Source: Leidyana gryllorum EB-2025a
Taxonomy: Eukaryota > Apicomplexa
Length of the DNA: 64,000 bases
Direction of reading: 5' to 3'
Assembly (NCBI GenBank): GCA_048772705.1
Contig: JBLWGC010000169.1
Location: 62,001-126,000 of the forward strand
Shown: one piece after another, positions 41,690 through 53,365 of the stretch
How positions within the stretch are numbered: the stretch's first letter is position 1
Layout: each line of letters starts with the position of its first letter
Program-made: the position numbers and the translations under genes
Notes under the pieces: generated by a model
Told to the model about the DNA's origin: nothing
What the model saw: only the letters and a program-made list of their open reading frames with translations
Databases searched by the model: none

Positions 41690-43342
41690 TCAAACGACAG
41701 CTGTAATTTCATCAGCTGATGTGTGATCTGCGGTGTCTGCACAGTGTCGCTCTGGGGGTGCGAGTATGTGTGTACATACTGCGCCCAGAGCGGAAAGTAT
41801 GGCAACCGCCAGCAGGGTGAGCCGCACGCCAATTTTGGACAGGGCCACCGGCATGAGTAGTATTGAAAGGACAGCAGTGATACGGCTATTCATAGCAGAA
41901 ACACCTGAGGCCATGCCTTTGATGCGGGCCGGGAATATCTCGGCTGGGTACACCAGTGCAAGAGGAGCCCCAGCGCCGTTCAATATCTCGAATACTAGGA
42001 AAGCAGCGACCATTCCGGAAGCACAGAGAGCGGAGCCAGACGGTTTGAGGGCAGCGAGCGCAAGGAAAGCAAGTGCGACACCCCATTGACTGAGCAAGAG
42101 GAGCGGTTTGCGGCCAAGTGAGTCTACGAGAGCAACGCCGAGGAACACACCCAGGGCAGCAGCGCCTCCAAGCCAAGTATTGAAGAGGAAAGGGTCGAGC
42201 GACAGTTGCAGAGAGGAGATGATGGCTACAGCGAAGGCGGAGACGGCGTAGGTTGGGATGATGAGGGATGACCAGAACACTGATACGAATGTGATGGCCC
42301 GTGATGTACTCATTGTTTGGTCTTCACTGCCTATTTCCATCACGGAGGTGCAAGAGTTGTCACTATTTGCTGGAAGTCCAGCGATATTGGAGTTGACGTT
42401 GACTGCCAGGGCTGATGATCTCTCATTGTTGATACAAATCGGTGGGGCTGAGTGTACTCGGGGAGGGAAGCTACTGGAGGGTTCTTCTTCGTCTTCGTCT
42501 TGGTGATCTCCAGCTCGTCGTTGATGACCGAGGAGATAGGAGGAGGTTGGCGGTTGTGGTTGGAGAGCCTGGGAGGTGGCCATGGTTTGTGCTTGTGCTG
42601 AGTGTGTGCGTTTGGCTCGGATCCAGCTTTGAGTTTCTGGAGCACGGAAGTAGAACCAGACAATGCCGGCAACGACCGGGATGCAGCAGCACGAGAGTGT
42701 AACTCGCCACTGCACATCTTCGTTGGTGATCAGTTTTCGGAAGAGAGCGCCAGCTCCAATGGAAAGGAAGTTTCCAATGAAGAAATGTGCTTCGACGATG
42801 GCCAGAAGCCTTCCACACAGAGCTTCGGGGAGGGTTTCACTTAAATATGCGGTGGTGCCGCTGTAATGAGCTCCGACGCTCCACCCCAGGATAAATCGGG
42901 AGAGGCAGAGGTGTATAATGGAAGTGGCTGTGGCCTGTGAGGAGGCTGAAAGGGCGAAGACAAGCCACGCGACCATCATACAGCCTCGCCGCCCCGAGAG
43001 ATCTGCGAGTAGGCCACCCATGGGCGAGCCCAGAACGTTGCCCGCGAGTGCTGCGGCTCCAAGTAGGCCTCGCCAGAGTTGTGTGAGCCGAAAGTGGGAG
43101 GTGACAGGTTCCATGGCGGGTGAAATTGCACCCATGCTGAATCCAACACAGACATGGCAAATACAGAAGAGAGTGAAGATCTCGAATTCTCGTTTGACGC
43201 GTGGGTTGTGCGGTTTCTTTCTGGGCAATCCTTTGATTGGGAGGACAGGCGGTGAAGTGTAGGTTGTAGCGACGTCAGAGTTGTCCCGGTTGGGGACAGT
43301 GGTGGAGTCGGTGGGGCCCCCACAGGCACTGCTGGTCTCCAT
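41690..43342 (-). CDS. MFS transporter, sugar-porter type
   Basis: 550-residue, single-exon membrane carrier (METSSACGGPTDST). About 12 membrane segments with a long cytoplasmic loop (about residues 245-345) rich in Gln, Pro and Glu between the halves. Motifs of the sugar/organic-solute porters: G-G-L-L-A-D-L-S-G-R-R in the first half, V-D-S-L-G-R-K-P in the second, and P-A-E-I-F-P-A-R in segment ten region. The P-E-T-x-G motif is only partly kept. The substrate cannot be set; glucose-family or organic ion transport are both possible. Next to a second MFS gene 57 bp upstream. Confidence 0.8.
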   Translation of the reverse strand: METSSACGGPTDSTTVPNRDNSDVATTYTSPPVLPIKGLPRKKPHNPRVKREFEIFTLFCICHVCVGFSMGAISPAMEPVTSHFRLTQLWRGLLGAAALAGNVLGSPMGGLLADLSGRRGCMMVAWLVFALSASSQATATSIIHLCLSRFILGWSVGAHYSGTTAYLSETLPEALCGRLLAIVEAHFFIGNFLSIGAGALFRKLITNEDVQWRVTLSCCCIPVVAGIVWFYFRAPETQSWIRAKRTHSAQAQTMATSQALQPQPPTSSYLLGHQRRAGDHQDEDEEEPSSSFPPRVHSAPPICINNERSSALAVNVNSNIAGLPANSDNSCTSVMEIGSEDQTMSTSRAITFVSVFWSSLIIPTYAVSAFAVAIISSLQLSLDPFLFNTWLGGAAALGVFLGVALVDSLGRKPLLLLSQWGVALAFLALAALKPSGSALCASGMVAAFLVFEILNGAGAPLALVYPAEIFPARIKGMASGVSAMNSRITAVLSILLMPVALSKIGVRLTLLAVAILSALGAVCTHILAPPERHCADTADHTSADEITAVV

Positions 43343-43399
43343 CTGGTCCTCTAACAGAGTCGGTTCCTTTGTGTGAGTTAGAAAACCTCACAACGTTGC

Positions 43400-44870
43400 T
43401 CAGGTGATGACAGCGTCAGGTATCTTGTTGGCAGCAAGAGTACTTGTGATCTCGACTAGGGGCCGTCCTTTGGTCTCGGGTGCCATCAAGAAGGCAGCGA
43501 CCGTCATACCAGCATCGACTCCGCCAGCTATAAGGAATGTGACCTGAGTGCCCAGGTTCTCGAGTGCTAAAGGCGTTATGAGTGTCCCAGTGACTCCGAA
43601 AACTCGAGAAGTGGAGGCGGAGAAGGCAAACCCAGTACTTCTGATGCGGGTGGGGTATATTTCTGCTGGGTATATGACTGAGAGGGTAGACGCTGCTGCT
43701 GTCGCCATCTGGTAGAGTACCATCATGGCGACCGCAATGTAGGTTGGTAGTGTGCTGACAAGTCCACAGACTAGGAATCCCACAGCTTCGCAGGCCAGGG
43801 ACCCAATCATGACCGGCCGGCGTCCCACCCGGTCGACCAGAAGTACAGAAACTAAGCAGCCTGCAGTAGCGAAGGTGAATAAGATAGTGGCGACCTTTGC
43901 AGGTTCCGAAATGCCAAGTCCACTGAGTACAGAAGTAATGAAGGAGTTGAAGGAGAGGTTGATGAACATAGCTCCGGCCCACCAGGCGGTGACGAAAGCG
44001 ACCGGCACACGATTCTGTTTTGAGAAGACTTCGCGCCAATCAGATTGTTCGCAAACGGGTTCATCAAGAACGTCGGAAACGAACAGTTCAGGGTAGCGTG
44101 CTAGTGTAGCCCTGGCCTGGGCTTCCTTGCCCTTGTTCACATACCATCGGACGGATTCCGGAAGGGCACAGGCAGCTAGGAAGAGACATACAACAGCCGG
44201 CAGAGCGCAGATGCCTACGCAAAGGCGCCACATAGTCGGCGCGGGCATACCATTGGCAACTGCGAGCCAGCCACACAAGGCACCTGCAGTCAGACCGAGA
44301 TAATCGAAAACTTGAAGAAGGGCCAGGATTTGTCCACGATTAGCAGGCTGGAGTATCTCTGCGAGGTACGTGCCGCCACTGCACAAATAGCCTCCCATTG
44401 CGAGGCCCAAGCCGATTCGGCTACCTATGACAGCGGCGGCACGTGCGGTGACTGTTTGAAGGGCACCAAATATGGTAAACAGTGCCAGGAAGGATAAAAT
44501 GGCCTTCCGCCGCCCTACAGTGTCCGAAACGCGCCCTCCGATGAGCATTCCTAGGAGATTACCTGGGCGGACACACGTGTGTGCGCACAGAGACATGAAT
44601 ATAGTTGTTCATACCAATGGCCAAAGCGGACCCCATAAAGCCTTTCCAGCCAACGGAGAGGTCAAGGTCTGTGTCCAGCGCGTCCATAGCAACTCCAAGT
44701 CCACCCTGCGATACGCCTGTTGCAAAGTGTGACAGACATATGATGATGCAGCAGAGGGTTCGGGGGTGGAAGGTCAACTTGTTCATCAGGTAGTAGTAAT
44801 CGGGGTGGGCGGCATGTGCATGCTGCTCAAATTCTGCGTTGTCAAGATGTACATAATGATGTGGTGGCAT
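43400..44870 (-). CDS. MFS transporter, sugar-porter type, second copy
   Basis: Two exons (44870-44615 and 44562-43400) join to 472 residues across a 52-bp intron. Twelve membrane segments. Motifs: G-G-R-V-S-D-T-V-G-R-R-K, P-E-S-V-R-W-Y, D-R-V-G-R-R-P-V, Y-P-A-E-I-Y-P-T-R-I-R and the C-terminal P-E-T-K-G-R-P-L, all sugar-porter signatures. More canonical than its neighbour and without the long central loop, so if they are duplicates they are old. The intron contains a 12-bp palindrome (44571-44582). The start lies 8 bp from the divergent Misato-like start. Confidence 0.87.
44571..44582. other. Palindrome in MFS gene intron
   Basis: ACACACGTGTGT lies next to the AG of the 52-bp intron 44563-44614 of the minus-strand transporter. 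Confidence 0.85.
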
Positions 44871-44878
44871 AAAAAACG

Positions 44879-46384
44879 ATGAGTATTAACCAAACGTTGA
44901 CCGTTGGAGTGGGCACTTTCGGCACATGGGCAGCAACCCATCTCTTCAATTCATTGGACCAGACTGTCGCTCTTTGGGAGGATTCTGGGGCTGACGGCGG
45001 CCCGATTTCGGAGGAGAGTGCAATAGCGTGTGGGCCACTATATTATGAAGCCTCAGAGTGGAAGTTTGAGCCCAACACCGTGCTTATAGAGGATCCCCAG
45101 ATGCAACTATACGAGGGTGAAGAAGACCAGGGTGACCACCCGTATCAAGTTTGGTATCGCGGAAAGCGCTCTCCTTTTCCCTCCCAGGGGTTTAATTTGG
45201 CCATCACTGCTCGAACTTACCGAGACTTTGCAGACTTTAAGCTGCCTGCCAGGCAATGCCCAAAGTTATACCCGGCGGAGGGCTCCCGAGAGAACGTCGA
45301 TATGGTGCACGATGCTTTGCGATTACAACTGGAGTCAAACGATCACCTGAGGGCTGTAAATGTTGCCCTGGGATCTCTAGATGACTACGGATTGCTCCAC
45401 TTCTTGCTCGACGAGCTGCCCAAAAAGGCAATATCCATGGCATGGAGTTTCGAAGATTTGAACGTCGGCACCCCATTGGTTGATCTCTTCCAGGGTCAGC
45501 TCCGACTTGAGATTATACGGTCGTTCGTAACACTGCATGAAGGCTTGAGGGGCAGCACCGCAAAACTATTGCTTCCTATCTATGCCTCGCCTTCTATCGT
45601 ACTGCCAGAGACGACTCAAGGCACTGAGAGCGCAATGTTTGACGTCAGGAGGCTGTATGATCGAGCGGCGCTGGCCGCTATGATTCTGGATTCTCTGACT
45701 CTACGATACCGAGAACCGCGACCAGGCGGTAACCTGCCTGCGCATCAGTGCTACGCTGAAATGGTGCCTTCCTTCTCTCCCATCGTCAGCACAGCCGTCA
45801 AAATGGCTGTTCCACCGGACGCCAAGACGAAACAGACCGCCCCGTCCAGAACAAGCAAAGGTGCCAGCCGCTCCGTCACCGACGACTACGAACCAGTCGC
45901 ATTGACCGGCGCGAGTTGTAAGGCATCGAAGAAGGTACTCTATGACGCCTCTTGCGTACACCGCAACGCTCGGGTTAATCGGCTCTGGGAAGAGCGTCCA
46001 GGTCACAAGCACTGTGTTTTCACAATGCGTCAGAATGCGATGCCACAGCCACCCCCCCAGTGGTTTGACAATCGGGGACTAATGTTCTCTGACCCTTATG
46101 CGTTGAGCTCGAGTCATTCCTTGGCAGTTCGAGGTTCCACTCTGCGCAACCACGTCGTATTTTCGACGCCTCTGCGATCCTGTCGGGTGGCCGTCGTGGG
46201 TGATCGCTCTCCAGGATTGATAGATGAGGGACTTAAGTGGGTCAAGGCGGGGATGCTCAACTCTGATATAATTGGTCGGGGTGAAAGGGATTACTGGATG
46301 GAATACCAAGAGAATCTAATCGGAATTCAAGAAGACCTAAATCTAGATCTTGATGATGTTGGTAGCCTAAGCGATGATTACTAA
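44879..46384 (+). CDS. Misato/DML1-like protein
   Basis: 501 residues, single exon. Opens L-T-V-G-V-G-T-F-G-T-W-A-A-T-H-L-F-N, like the tubulin-related N-terminus of Misato/DML1 proteins, which affect mitochondrial distribution and tubulin folding. A W-S-D-F-like element (Y-R-D-F-A-D-F-K-L-P-A-R), a Y-P-A-E-G segment and a helix-rich domain follow in family order. Typical Misato length is 550-580, so it is slightly short. Low-complexity linker near residues 310-345. The stop TAA (46382-46384) overlaps the minus-strand USP stop. Call rests on pattern memory. Confidence 0.55.
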   Translation: MSINQTLTVGVGTFGTWAATHLFNSLDQTVALWEDSGADGGPISEESAIACGPLYYEASEWKFEPNTVLIEDPQMQLYEGEEDQGDHPYQVWYRGKRSPFPSQGFNLAITARTYRDFADFKLPARQCPKLYPAEGSRENVDMVHDALRLQLESNDHLRAVNVALGSLDDYGLLHFLLDELPKKAISMAWSFEDLNVGTPLVDLFQGQLRLEIIRSFVTLHEGLRGSTAKLLLPIYASPSIVLPETTQGTESAMFDVRRLYDRAALAAMILDSLTLRYREPRPGGNLPAHQCYAEMVPSFSPIVSTAVKMAVPPDAKTKQTAPSRTSKGASRSVTDDYEPVALTGASCKASKKVLYDASCVHRNARVNRLWEERPGHKHCVFTMRQNAMPQPPPQWFDNRGLMFSDPYALSSSHSLAVRGSTLRNHVVFSTPLRSCRVAVVGDRSPGLIDEGLKWVKAGMLNSDIIGRGERDYWMEYQENLIGIQEDLNLDLDDVGSLSDDY

Positions 46385-49300
46385 ACCCTGTTGATGTGTG
46401 CCAACAGGTTGTCCAATGCAGTTTCAAGTGCTACTTGCAGCGGTATCACTGGCATTTGAGGCCGTTGAGTGGCCGCTGGCATCGACGACCGTCGCCGAGA
46501 TTGCACACTACTTGGTGGCGACGCTGAGACGAATCGTCGGTCTGCCGACACTGGCGGAGGAATGACCGCCGAGGAGAAAGCAGGAATCAGACTCGTCAGC
46601 GAGATGTCCCCTCCGCTGCCGGGCGGACCGTTATCGGCGAAGGTGCCTTTAGACTCATCATCGCTGGATGCGACCGTGTGTTTGTCTCCCGTTGCTGCGT
46701 GCCGATCTATCGCGTCCAATACCTCCTGCGCGTGTTATGACTCGATAAAAAGCGTTCAGAAACTGTTACATGGACACAATGGCGCCCAATAACATAGACA
46801 CACACACGGAGACACCGGTCATACAAACACGACACACCACACCAGAGTTGAGGCAAATGCAGATTGCTGACGGTTACCACTAATGTATCACCGCCCAACA
46901 CGCGATGGTTTGCCATTCCGGGATGATGGCCCACGTGGTCGCCTCCTTTGGGCGGCGCGCTGCTTTCCGATCTCTCGATCCGTACATCCTGTTCCGATGC
47001 GACTCTGTGGTACATGAGAACGTATGGCGTATCGACCTGATTGAGGGCCATACGAGTCACAGCCGAGAACTCGATGGGAGTGACTGAACTGTCATCAAAG
47101 CTGAACCACAAGCTGTCAGTAGAGGTGTCAGCATGGCTCAAGGGCTGGAAGCCGAGGGCTCTGCCGCATACTTTGTAGTGGCCTGAGTGCAGTGATTCGC
47201 CACTGTGTATAATGACGGCATAGAGGTGGTATATATCGTAGTCCACCACAGCAGTTTCGATAGATGCACAGTCTGGGGATGTGATTTTGGGGATGCCGAC
47301 GAATCGTGACAATATAACCGGTTGTCGTATTTTGTGGCTTTGGCCCCGATGTCTGAAGCGGTTCAGAACGACCATCAGAACTGGCGGCAGGCGAGTGAGA
47401 AAAGTCTGTTTGTGAGAGTGGCCGAGCACTCCACATCCCTCGCTGACATCACAAGTGTAGTCAGTCAAAGCTTCATTGGTCAGATATCTGTTCCAAAACA
47501 GTACATTGAGGCATTGGAGAGGCGGCAACCGATTTCAACACTCACCGGTCGAACAAGTTGAGCAGAGTGGTGGGGGTTTCGTACTCAATGTGATTGTATT
47601 TGATTGGAGTGCCCTCATCAGAGCCACTGCAGGCCCTCCTACGATACAGACGTGAGAGAGTGAAGACTTGCTCTGTATCGGAAAGATTGGTATTATCCAA
47701 ATTCGAGCTCGGATGCTGTGAGCTCTCTCTGCAGGTGTTAGTGTTGGGGGAGGGCGGCGTGGAGCGGTGGCGGGTGGGATGGCCACTGGAAGAGGTGCTC
47801 AACACCTGATCGTCCGTACTGACTTCTGAGAGCGAGCTGTCCCTCGTAGTCACCGATGAGGTCTGGGAGGCAGCGTTGTAGACACTGGAGGCAATGGAGG
47901 CGTTTACGCCGCCGCCACCGCCCGCGCGCCGCGGAAGTCGAGTGTTATAGTTTCGAGCTTCGATGATTTCCTGAAGCGGCGGATGGATCATTACGCCGCC
48001 GTTGCGGGAGGAGTGAAGTAGTGATGTCCGTAAGAGGCCCTCAGTGCCGGTGGTGGCAGTGGGCGGGACGACGGGGTTCGGTCGGCACGACGAAGCCGTC
48101 GAGGTGCTATCGACAAAAGAGATCGGACGGGCGTTCGTATTTGCCGTTGTGCCATCTGCGTTGTCCTCATCTGGAGTTTGGAGGGTGCCCAAGCCGCCGA
48201 GGTCTGGCGGGTCGGCCGAGGCTTCGGTGTGTATATCTTCGACAGCGGTGGGTTCGGTCTGCACGTCTTCCATTGGGCTCTGTGACTGCGGCTGAGCGCT
48301 CTGTTGATCCATCGGTAACAACAGTGCGTAGAAAGAGTCTTTCAGAAGGTGCTTTCGGGGACACGACCCGCAAGCCAACAAGGAGCACTGCTCGATTCGG
48401 AATAGAGAGGCGATCGATTGTGCCGGAGCTTCCAAACACGGAACAGCGTTTCCAGCAGACTCCAGTGTCGTCAACTGATTCAACATCCACTGTAACAGCT
48501 CAAACACGTCTTCCTGAGACCCTCGTCCAAACGGACACAGATCCGACAGGTTGTCCAAGTTGAGGGACCGCCGATCAGTCAGGTGTGCCTCCACCAAACA
48601 TCGCAACAGAACCCACGTACAACGCAGATTGGGCGAATCCAATCCTCGGGGGTCAATGTTCACAACTTCACGCCAACTAACTCTACACGTGGACAAAATA
48701 TCGTACCGCGCACATAGTTTGTCAGGGGTTGCACACACTTACGCGCGGAAGCTCTGCGATTCTTGCAGGTATCCAAAGTTGACTTCGGGCCACAGCAAAT
48801 TGATCCCCTCTCCCGACGAGGCCCCCAGACTGGAAAGCCGCCGGAAAAGGCACTCACGAATCGAATAGAGGATTGGACTCGTCAGGAACAGAGCATTCAC
48901 CGCTGCGGCCACAAAGCAGGTGTTGCCCATATTCTCCCACCCCGCGCCGCCTTCACGGTGCACACGAAGCGGACGCAACGCGTCTGTCCGGAGAAACTCC
49001 TGCGGCATCCGCGACATCAGAACCTGACCAAATCAGCCTGGCGCTCTGATCACACACCACACACCCACCCGCTGAATGCGTCCGGCTCGCACTTCTGTAA
49101 AGGATAACACCTCGATGAGCTGTTCCCGGACAGCGGGATCGGTCACTCGGATGAAACTCCGTAAGAATAGCGAAGCCCCTTTGTCTTCAGAGAAGAGGTG
49201 GATAAAACTCTCAGTCAAGATAAAGCTCAGCGGCAGAGACGCAAACCGCTCCAAGGCCAAAAGACGGTCTAACGTGCGCCGAAACACCGCAATCGCCCGG

Positions 49301-50282
49301 GAAACCCGGTAACCACATGGACCCCCCGATGGCGGACACACCGGAAAAAGATTCAACAGTACCACAAAGGCCACCAATCCTGCCTGAATGCGCTCGCGAG
49401 CATTCAGTTTGCAAATTGCAACTTGCCTGTTGAGCATTCGTGCAGTGTGCAAATGCACTGCCGATCATTGAGACGGCTACTTCTGGCACTTCAGCCAAAG
49501 GAGCGGGCAGTAACAAATCGTCCACACATATTGATACTAAGGTTGCCACCAAATCCAGATCGGGGTCATCCAGTGTATAGTCTGTCCCCAGGTCGCGAAC
49601 ATGTGACCCAATCAACCATGCCAAACCCGATCGCAGTTTTAGCGAACCCGACCGACCGTGCACCAACAAACTCAGTGACTGCGCTCGACCAATGGGCACA
49701 AAATACATCACGTCAAATCACACAGACAAACACACAGGTCGGGTTGTGTCAGTTGACACGCCCACACACTCCTTTTCACACACCCCCTGTCACCCCCCCA
49801 CACGACACTTACTCGGACGGCTGGGCTGGGAGGGAGTGGTGAAAGCAGATAGCTATTGTTGGGAAGGGAGGGTCGCCAGGCATCACCGACTATCCGTTGT
49901 GCGACAAGTGTGAGTACTGACAGAAACGTGTCTTCTCAACTCTATAGCTTGAGTGATCCGACTTACACGAAGGTGTCATGTCGTCCTCTTGGATATTTAA
50001 TAAATGACGCAGAATGACGCCGGCGTGACCGGTATTGAGGTGCAGAGCGTCAGACCAATACTGTCTGTGTAGCTGACATGACAGCTTGTTGCATGGCAAT
50101 CGCACAGTAGGGATCTGCCACCATCCCAGGAGGAAGTCTTGCGGATCGACACTTTTGGATTCTAATCTCTCCTGCAGCTCAGTGGTGCTGTACTGTCTGA
50201 AACGCTCGTAGACGCTCAATATGTCGGTGACACGCGACTGAACACTCGCCCATTCGGCCTCTGTGCACTGACACAATGACAT
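46381..50282 (-). CDS. Ubiquitin-specific protease (USP, large)
   Basis: Cysteine deubiquitinase spread over many exons from ATG 50282. The N-terminal ~400 residues are helical, HEAT-like repeats without a family name. The catalytic Cys box W-E-N-M-G-N-T-C-F-V-A-A-A lies near 48.9 kb. A Q/E-D-V-F-E-L-L-Q-W-M-L segment is the QD-type box. A zinc-ribbon-like C-x-x-C pair splits the fold (C-S-L-L-A-C-G-S-C and C-D-V-S-E-G-C). A Ser/Thr/Pro-rich insert of ~200 residues (about 47.6-48.3 kb) sits between them. The His box reads Y-A-V-I-I-H-S-G-E-S-L-H-S-G-H-Y, then W-F-S-F-D-D. Catalytic residues are present. Several splice joins were checked for phase; exons between 49.0 and 50.0 kb are only partly resolved. 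Substrate unknown. Confidence 0.75.
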
Positions 50283-50303
50283 ACTTTTAACCTTTTTGTT
50301 CCC

Positions 50304-52822
50304 ATGCCCGTCAAGCGTGTCAAAAGAGAGTCGGATGATTTCTCCTCGTCGCCTCAGCAGCCAAAGAAGACTGCCCGAACTACCAAAAGGACCACACCCG
50401 CTGTCAAACCTGAACCCGCCGCAGATGCTCCCCAGGAATCAACTGGCATCAGTGGCCTCCGCATCTGCTGTACGGGACTCACGGAGGTTATGACTCGTGA
50501 CCTCTGGGAAGCCAAACTCAAACGGGTCAGTTTGCTGTGTCGATCATGTCTCCGTCCATACTACTATTGCGTGCAAAGTTGTGCTTCCTTCGTGCACACA
50601 ACTCAATATGCGCTCTTGCACTTTGCATTGACAGGCCGGCGCTTCCGTCACTAGTGCGGTGTCTGGAGTCACTAACGTATTGCTGTATGGCCCGAAACTG
50701 GAAGATGGACGGGAGTATAAGGAGGGCTCAAAGTACCGGAAGGCCCAAGAGTTATTAGCCTCTGGCAAGAGCAAAGGGAACATTCGGATTCTGTCGGAAG
50801 CCGAGTTCCTCGAGGCATATCCGGAGCTCAAACCAGCGGGGGCCGTCAAGACGGGCGCCAATGCTCCACCCCTCGAGACAAAGTCCACTCACTTTATGTG
50901 GTCTGAGAAGTGGCGCCCCCGTCAGCCCTCTGACTTTGTCTTTAACAGTGCGGCCTACCAGTCTCTCGAACACTGGTTGAAGGCCTGGACCCCCTCTCAG
51001 GAGGACGAAAAGGGCGCTCTGCTCTGTGGACCGCCAGGAATCGGCAAAACTTCAGCTGTTCTGGCGCTCGCTGAGAATCTCGGGTACAAAATGGTGGAGT
51101 TTAACGCGTCCGACACACGAAGTCAAAAGTCACTCAAAGGTAATTTAGTAACGACTCCCTATCTCTCCTCGGCCAACAAACTCATACCAACAGGCCTTCA
51201 TGCACTCATTTCTGGCGGGGCGAGTCTGAGCAAGGGCGAGGTTCACGAACGCCTGCTTATATTGATGGACGAGGCCGACGGCTTATCCAGTGGTGATCGG
51301 GGGGGAGCTCAAGAGTTGGGAAAGCTCCTAAAGATCTCTAGGATCCCGATCATTTGCACCTGCAACGACAAGCAGCACCCCAAGGTACGGCTTGCCACCA
51401 CCGATCGAGCACGGTTTGCTCGCCTGCTGTTTGTTGCGCAACTTTAAAGTGCACGGCGCAAACGCTCATCTGATGATCGCTGCAATCTCAGGTGCGCACG
51501 CTGGCCAAGAGTTGCCGAGTGATCATATTCCAGAAGCCCGACATGATGACGGCCACCGACCGGGCATCACGGATAATCAAAAAGTGAGTTATGGTGATCT
51601 ATTTTGTTGATTGTTTTCAGAGAGGGTTTCACGGTGGATGACCGGTTCATCCAGTCGATGTACGAGAGCACCCATGGTGACATGCGGCATCTCTTGAACG
51701 GTCTTCAGATGGCATTGTTGGGGACATTAAATCCGTCGAGCTGTACTGATCTGAGAAAGTTTGTACTGAAGGATCCCAATGTAAGTCGGGTGGGGACTTT
51801 TTGTCTCGGGCTTGTGGGGTGCCTATGATTGGGCGGCCCCTTTTTGAGCCTTGTCGTGACTGATTCCTTCAGACATCTGACGATGCGTTTGCAACTGTGC
51901 GACGGCTGTTTGCGCGAGACAACGTGCACATGAGTGACTCTGATCGGTTGACAGCCTTCTTCAGCAACTATGAGGACATCCCAGTGTTGGTGGCGGAGAA
52001 CTACATTCGCATTCCTCCCGTGAGCGGGTCGAAGGCGGACCATTTCCAGACGTGAGTGGGCACAGATTCTGACATTTTCAATTTCGATGTGTTAGGATCA
52101 ATGTGGTGGCGGAAATGATATCCTATGCGGTCGTATTGGATAATATCATCCGTGGACAGCAGCAGTGGGATCTGCTGACCGACTATGGCTGGTTCTCGAC
52201 TGTGTTTCCGACAAAGCGTATAACTGGAACTATGTTTCATGGACCGATGTTTCCCCGTTTATACGGACGGATTTCATCGTTCACCAAACATCGTCGGCAG
52301 TTTGGCGAGTTGAGCGCCAAAACAGGTCGAGCCGGTCGACGGCTGATCACTGATGGATACTTTGAGTTGCTGGGAGCCGAGTTGGTGAAGCCTTTGAAGG
52401 AAGACGATATCACCATCCCAGAGAAGATCGAAGAGTTCTATCACGGCCTAAACGAGTACGGACTAACCCGTGATATGGTGGTGGAGAACTTGATGGAAAC
52501 TCGGATTGGCAAAGCGGGCGATACTCCATACGACAAGGTGGACACCAAGACCAAGAATGCCTTGACACGTGCTGACAAAGCTCTTGTGGCTCCAGGACAG
52601 GTAGCCTCGAGTCATAGAACCAAAGGCACTGCCAAGAAGGGGCCAGGCGCTAAGCCGAAACGAGCTTCGTCTAAACGGGGGGCTGCCAGCACCTCGTCAC
52701 AATCAGCCGCTGCATCGCCTGCTCCCAAACTCACTTCCGCCGACCCCAGTGAGACCGAAGAGGAAGTAGACATCGAAAATGAGAAGGAAGAAGAGGAAGC
52801 CCGTATGGCAACTATCTTTTAG
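50304..52822 (+). CDS. RFC1: Replication factor C large subunit
   Basis: Largest subunit of the clamp loader that places PCNA on DNA. Six exons (50304-50525, 50635-51384, 51492-51583, 51621-51780, 51873-52051, 52096-52822) join in phase to 709 residues. An N-terminal BRCT domain (L-R-I-C-C-T-G-L to V-T-N-V-L-L-Y-G) is split by intron 1. The AAA+ core has G-P-P-G-I-G-K-T (Walker A), L-L-I-L-M-D-E-A-D-G-L (Walker B) and the arginine-rich clamp region; the RFC1 C-terminal domain follows (A-E-M-I-S-Y, W-S-T-V-F-P). A Lys/Ala/Ser tail ends the protein. Length is short against human RFC1 because the N-terminal region is reduced. Starts 21 bp from the divergent USP gene. Confidence 0.92.
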
Positions 52823-53365
52823 CTTGAGAATCGCAGTGTCAAACGTTCGATCTAGTTAGCACACACACGGAGACACGGGGTGACACGTTGTTTGAACGAG
52901 CTCTTTAGTGCACTCTGGCGCTGTCGGCCGCGCCCAGGCCGCTGCGAGAGACCATTGATCCGCAGATATCAATTAAACTATGATTAAAAGCCCCTCCACA
53001 CTCTCAAGCTGGCTTCGCCAACCGGGTAAGTTTAGGAAGACGACATAGTATCCCCGACGGCCGGCCGGTCGGTAGGTCGGTCACAGACTGTTTCCTTCTT
53101 GGCTTGGCTTGGCTTAGATTAGATTAGGGTGACCACTTGAACGCTTGGGGTGAGTCTGTGGCAGGCGGAGTGTGGGGAGGGCGAAAAGAATCTTGATAGT
53201 ATTTTCCCAATGGAATGGTGTCTCTTCTTATTGGCGCGCACACACAAAAAAAACGGTGTCGCGATCTGTGAAGTTCTCTCTCTCATCGGGTCAGCTCTCA
53301 GATTCTCATCTCTCCCCTCTCGGCCTCCTCTTTAGAAGTTTCCCCACTTTTGACCTTTGCATACC
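52823..53365. other. Upstream region of the alveolin gene
   Basis: No gene. Contains a GGCCGGCCGGTCGG stretch near 53060 and CTTGGCTTGGCTTGGC/AGATTAGATT short repeats near 53100, which may be core-promoter or recombination sites. Confidence 0.5.
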
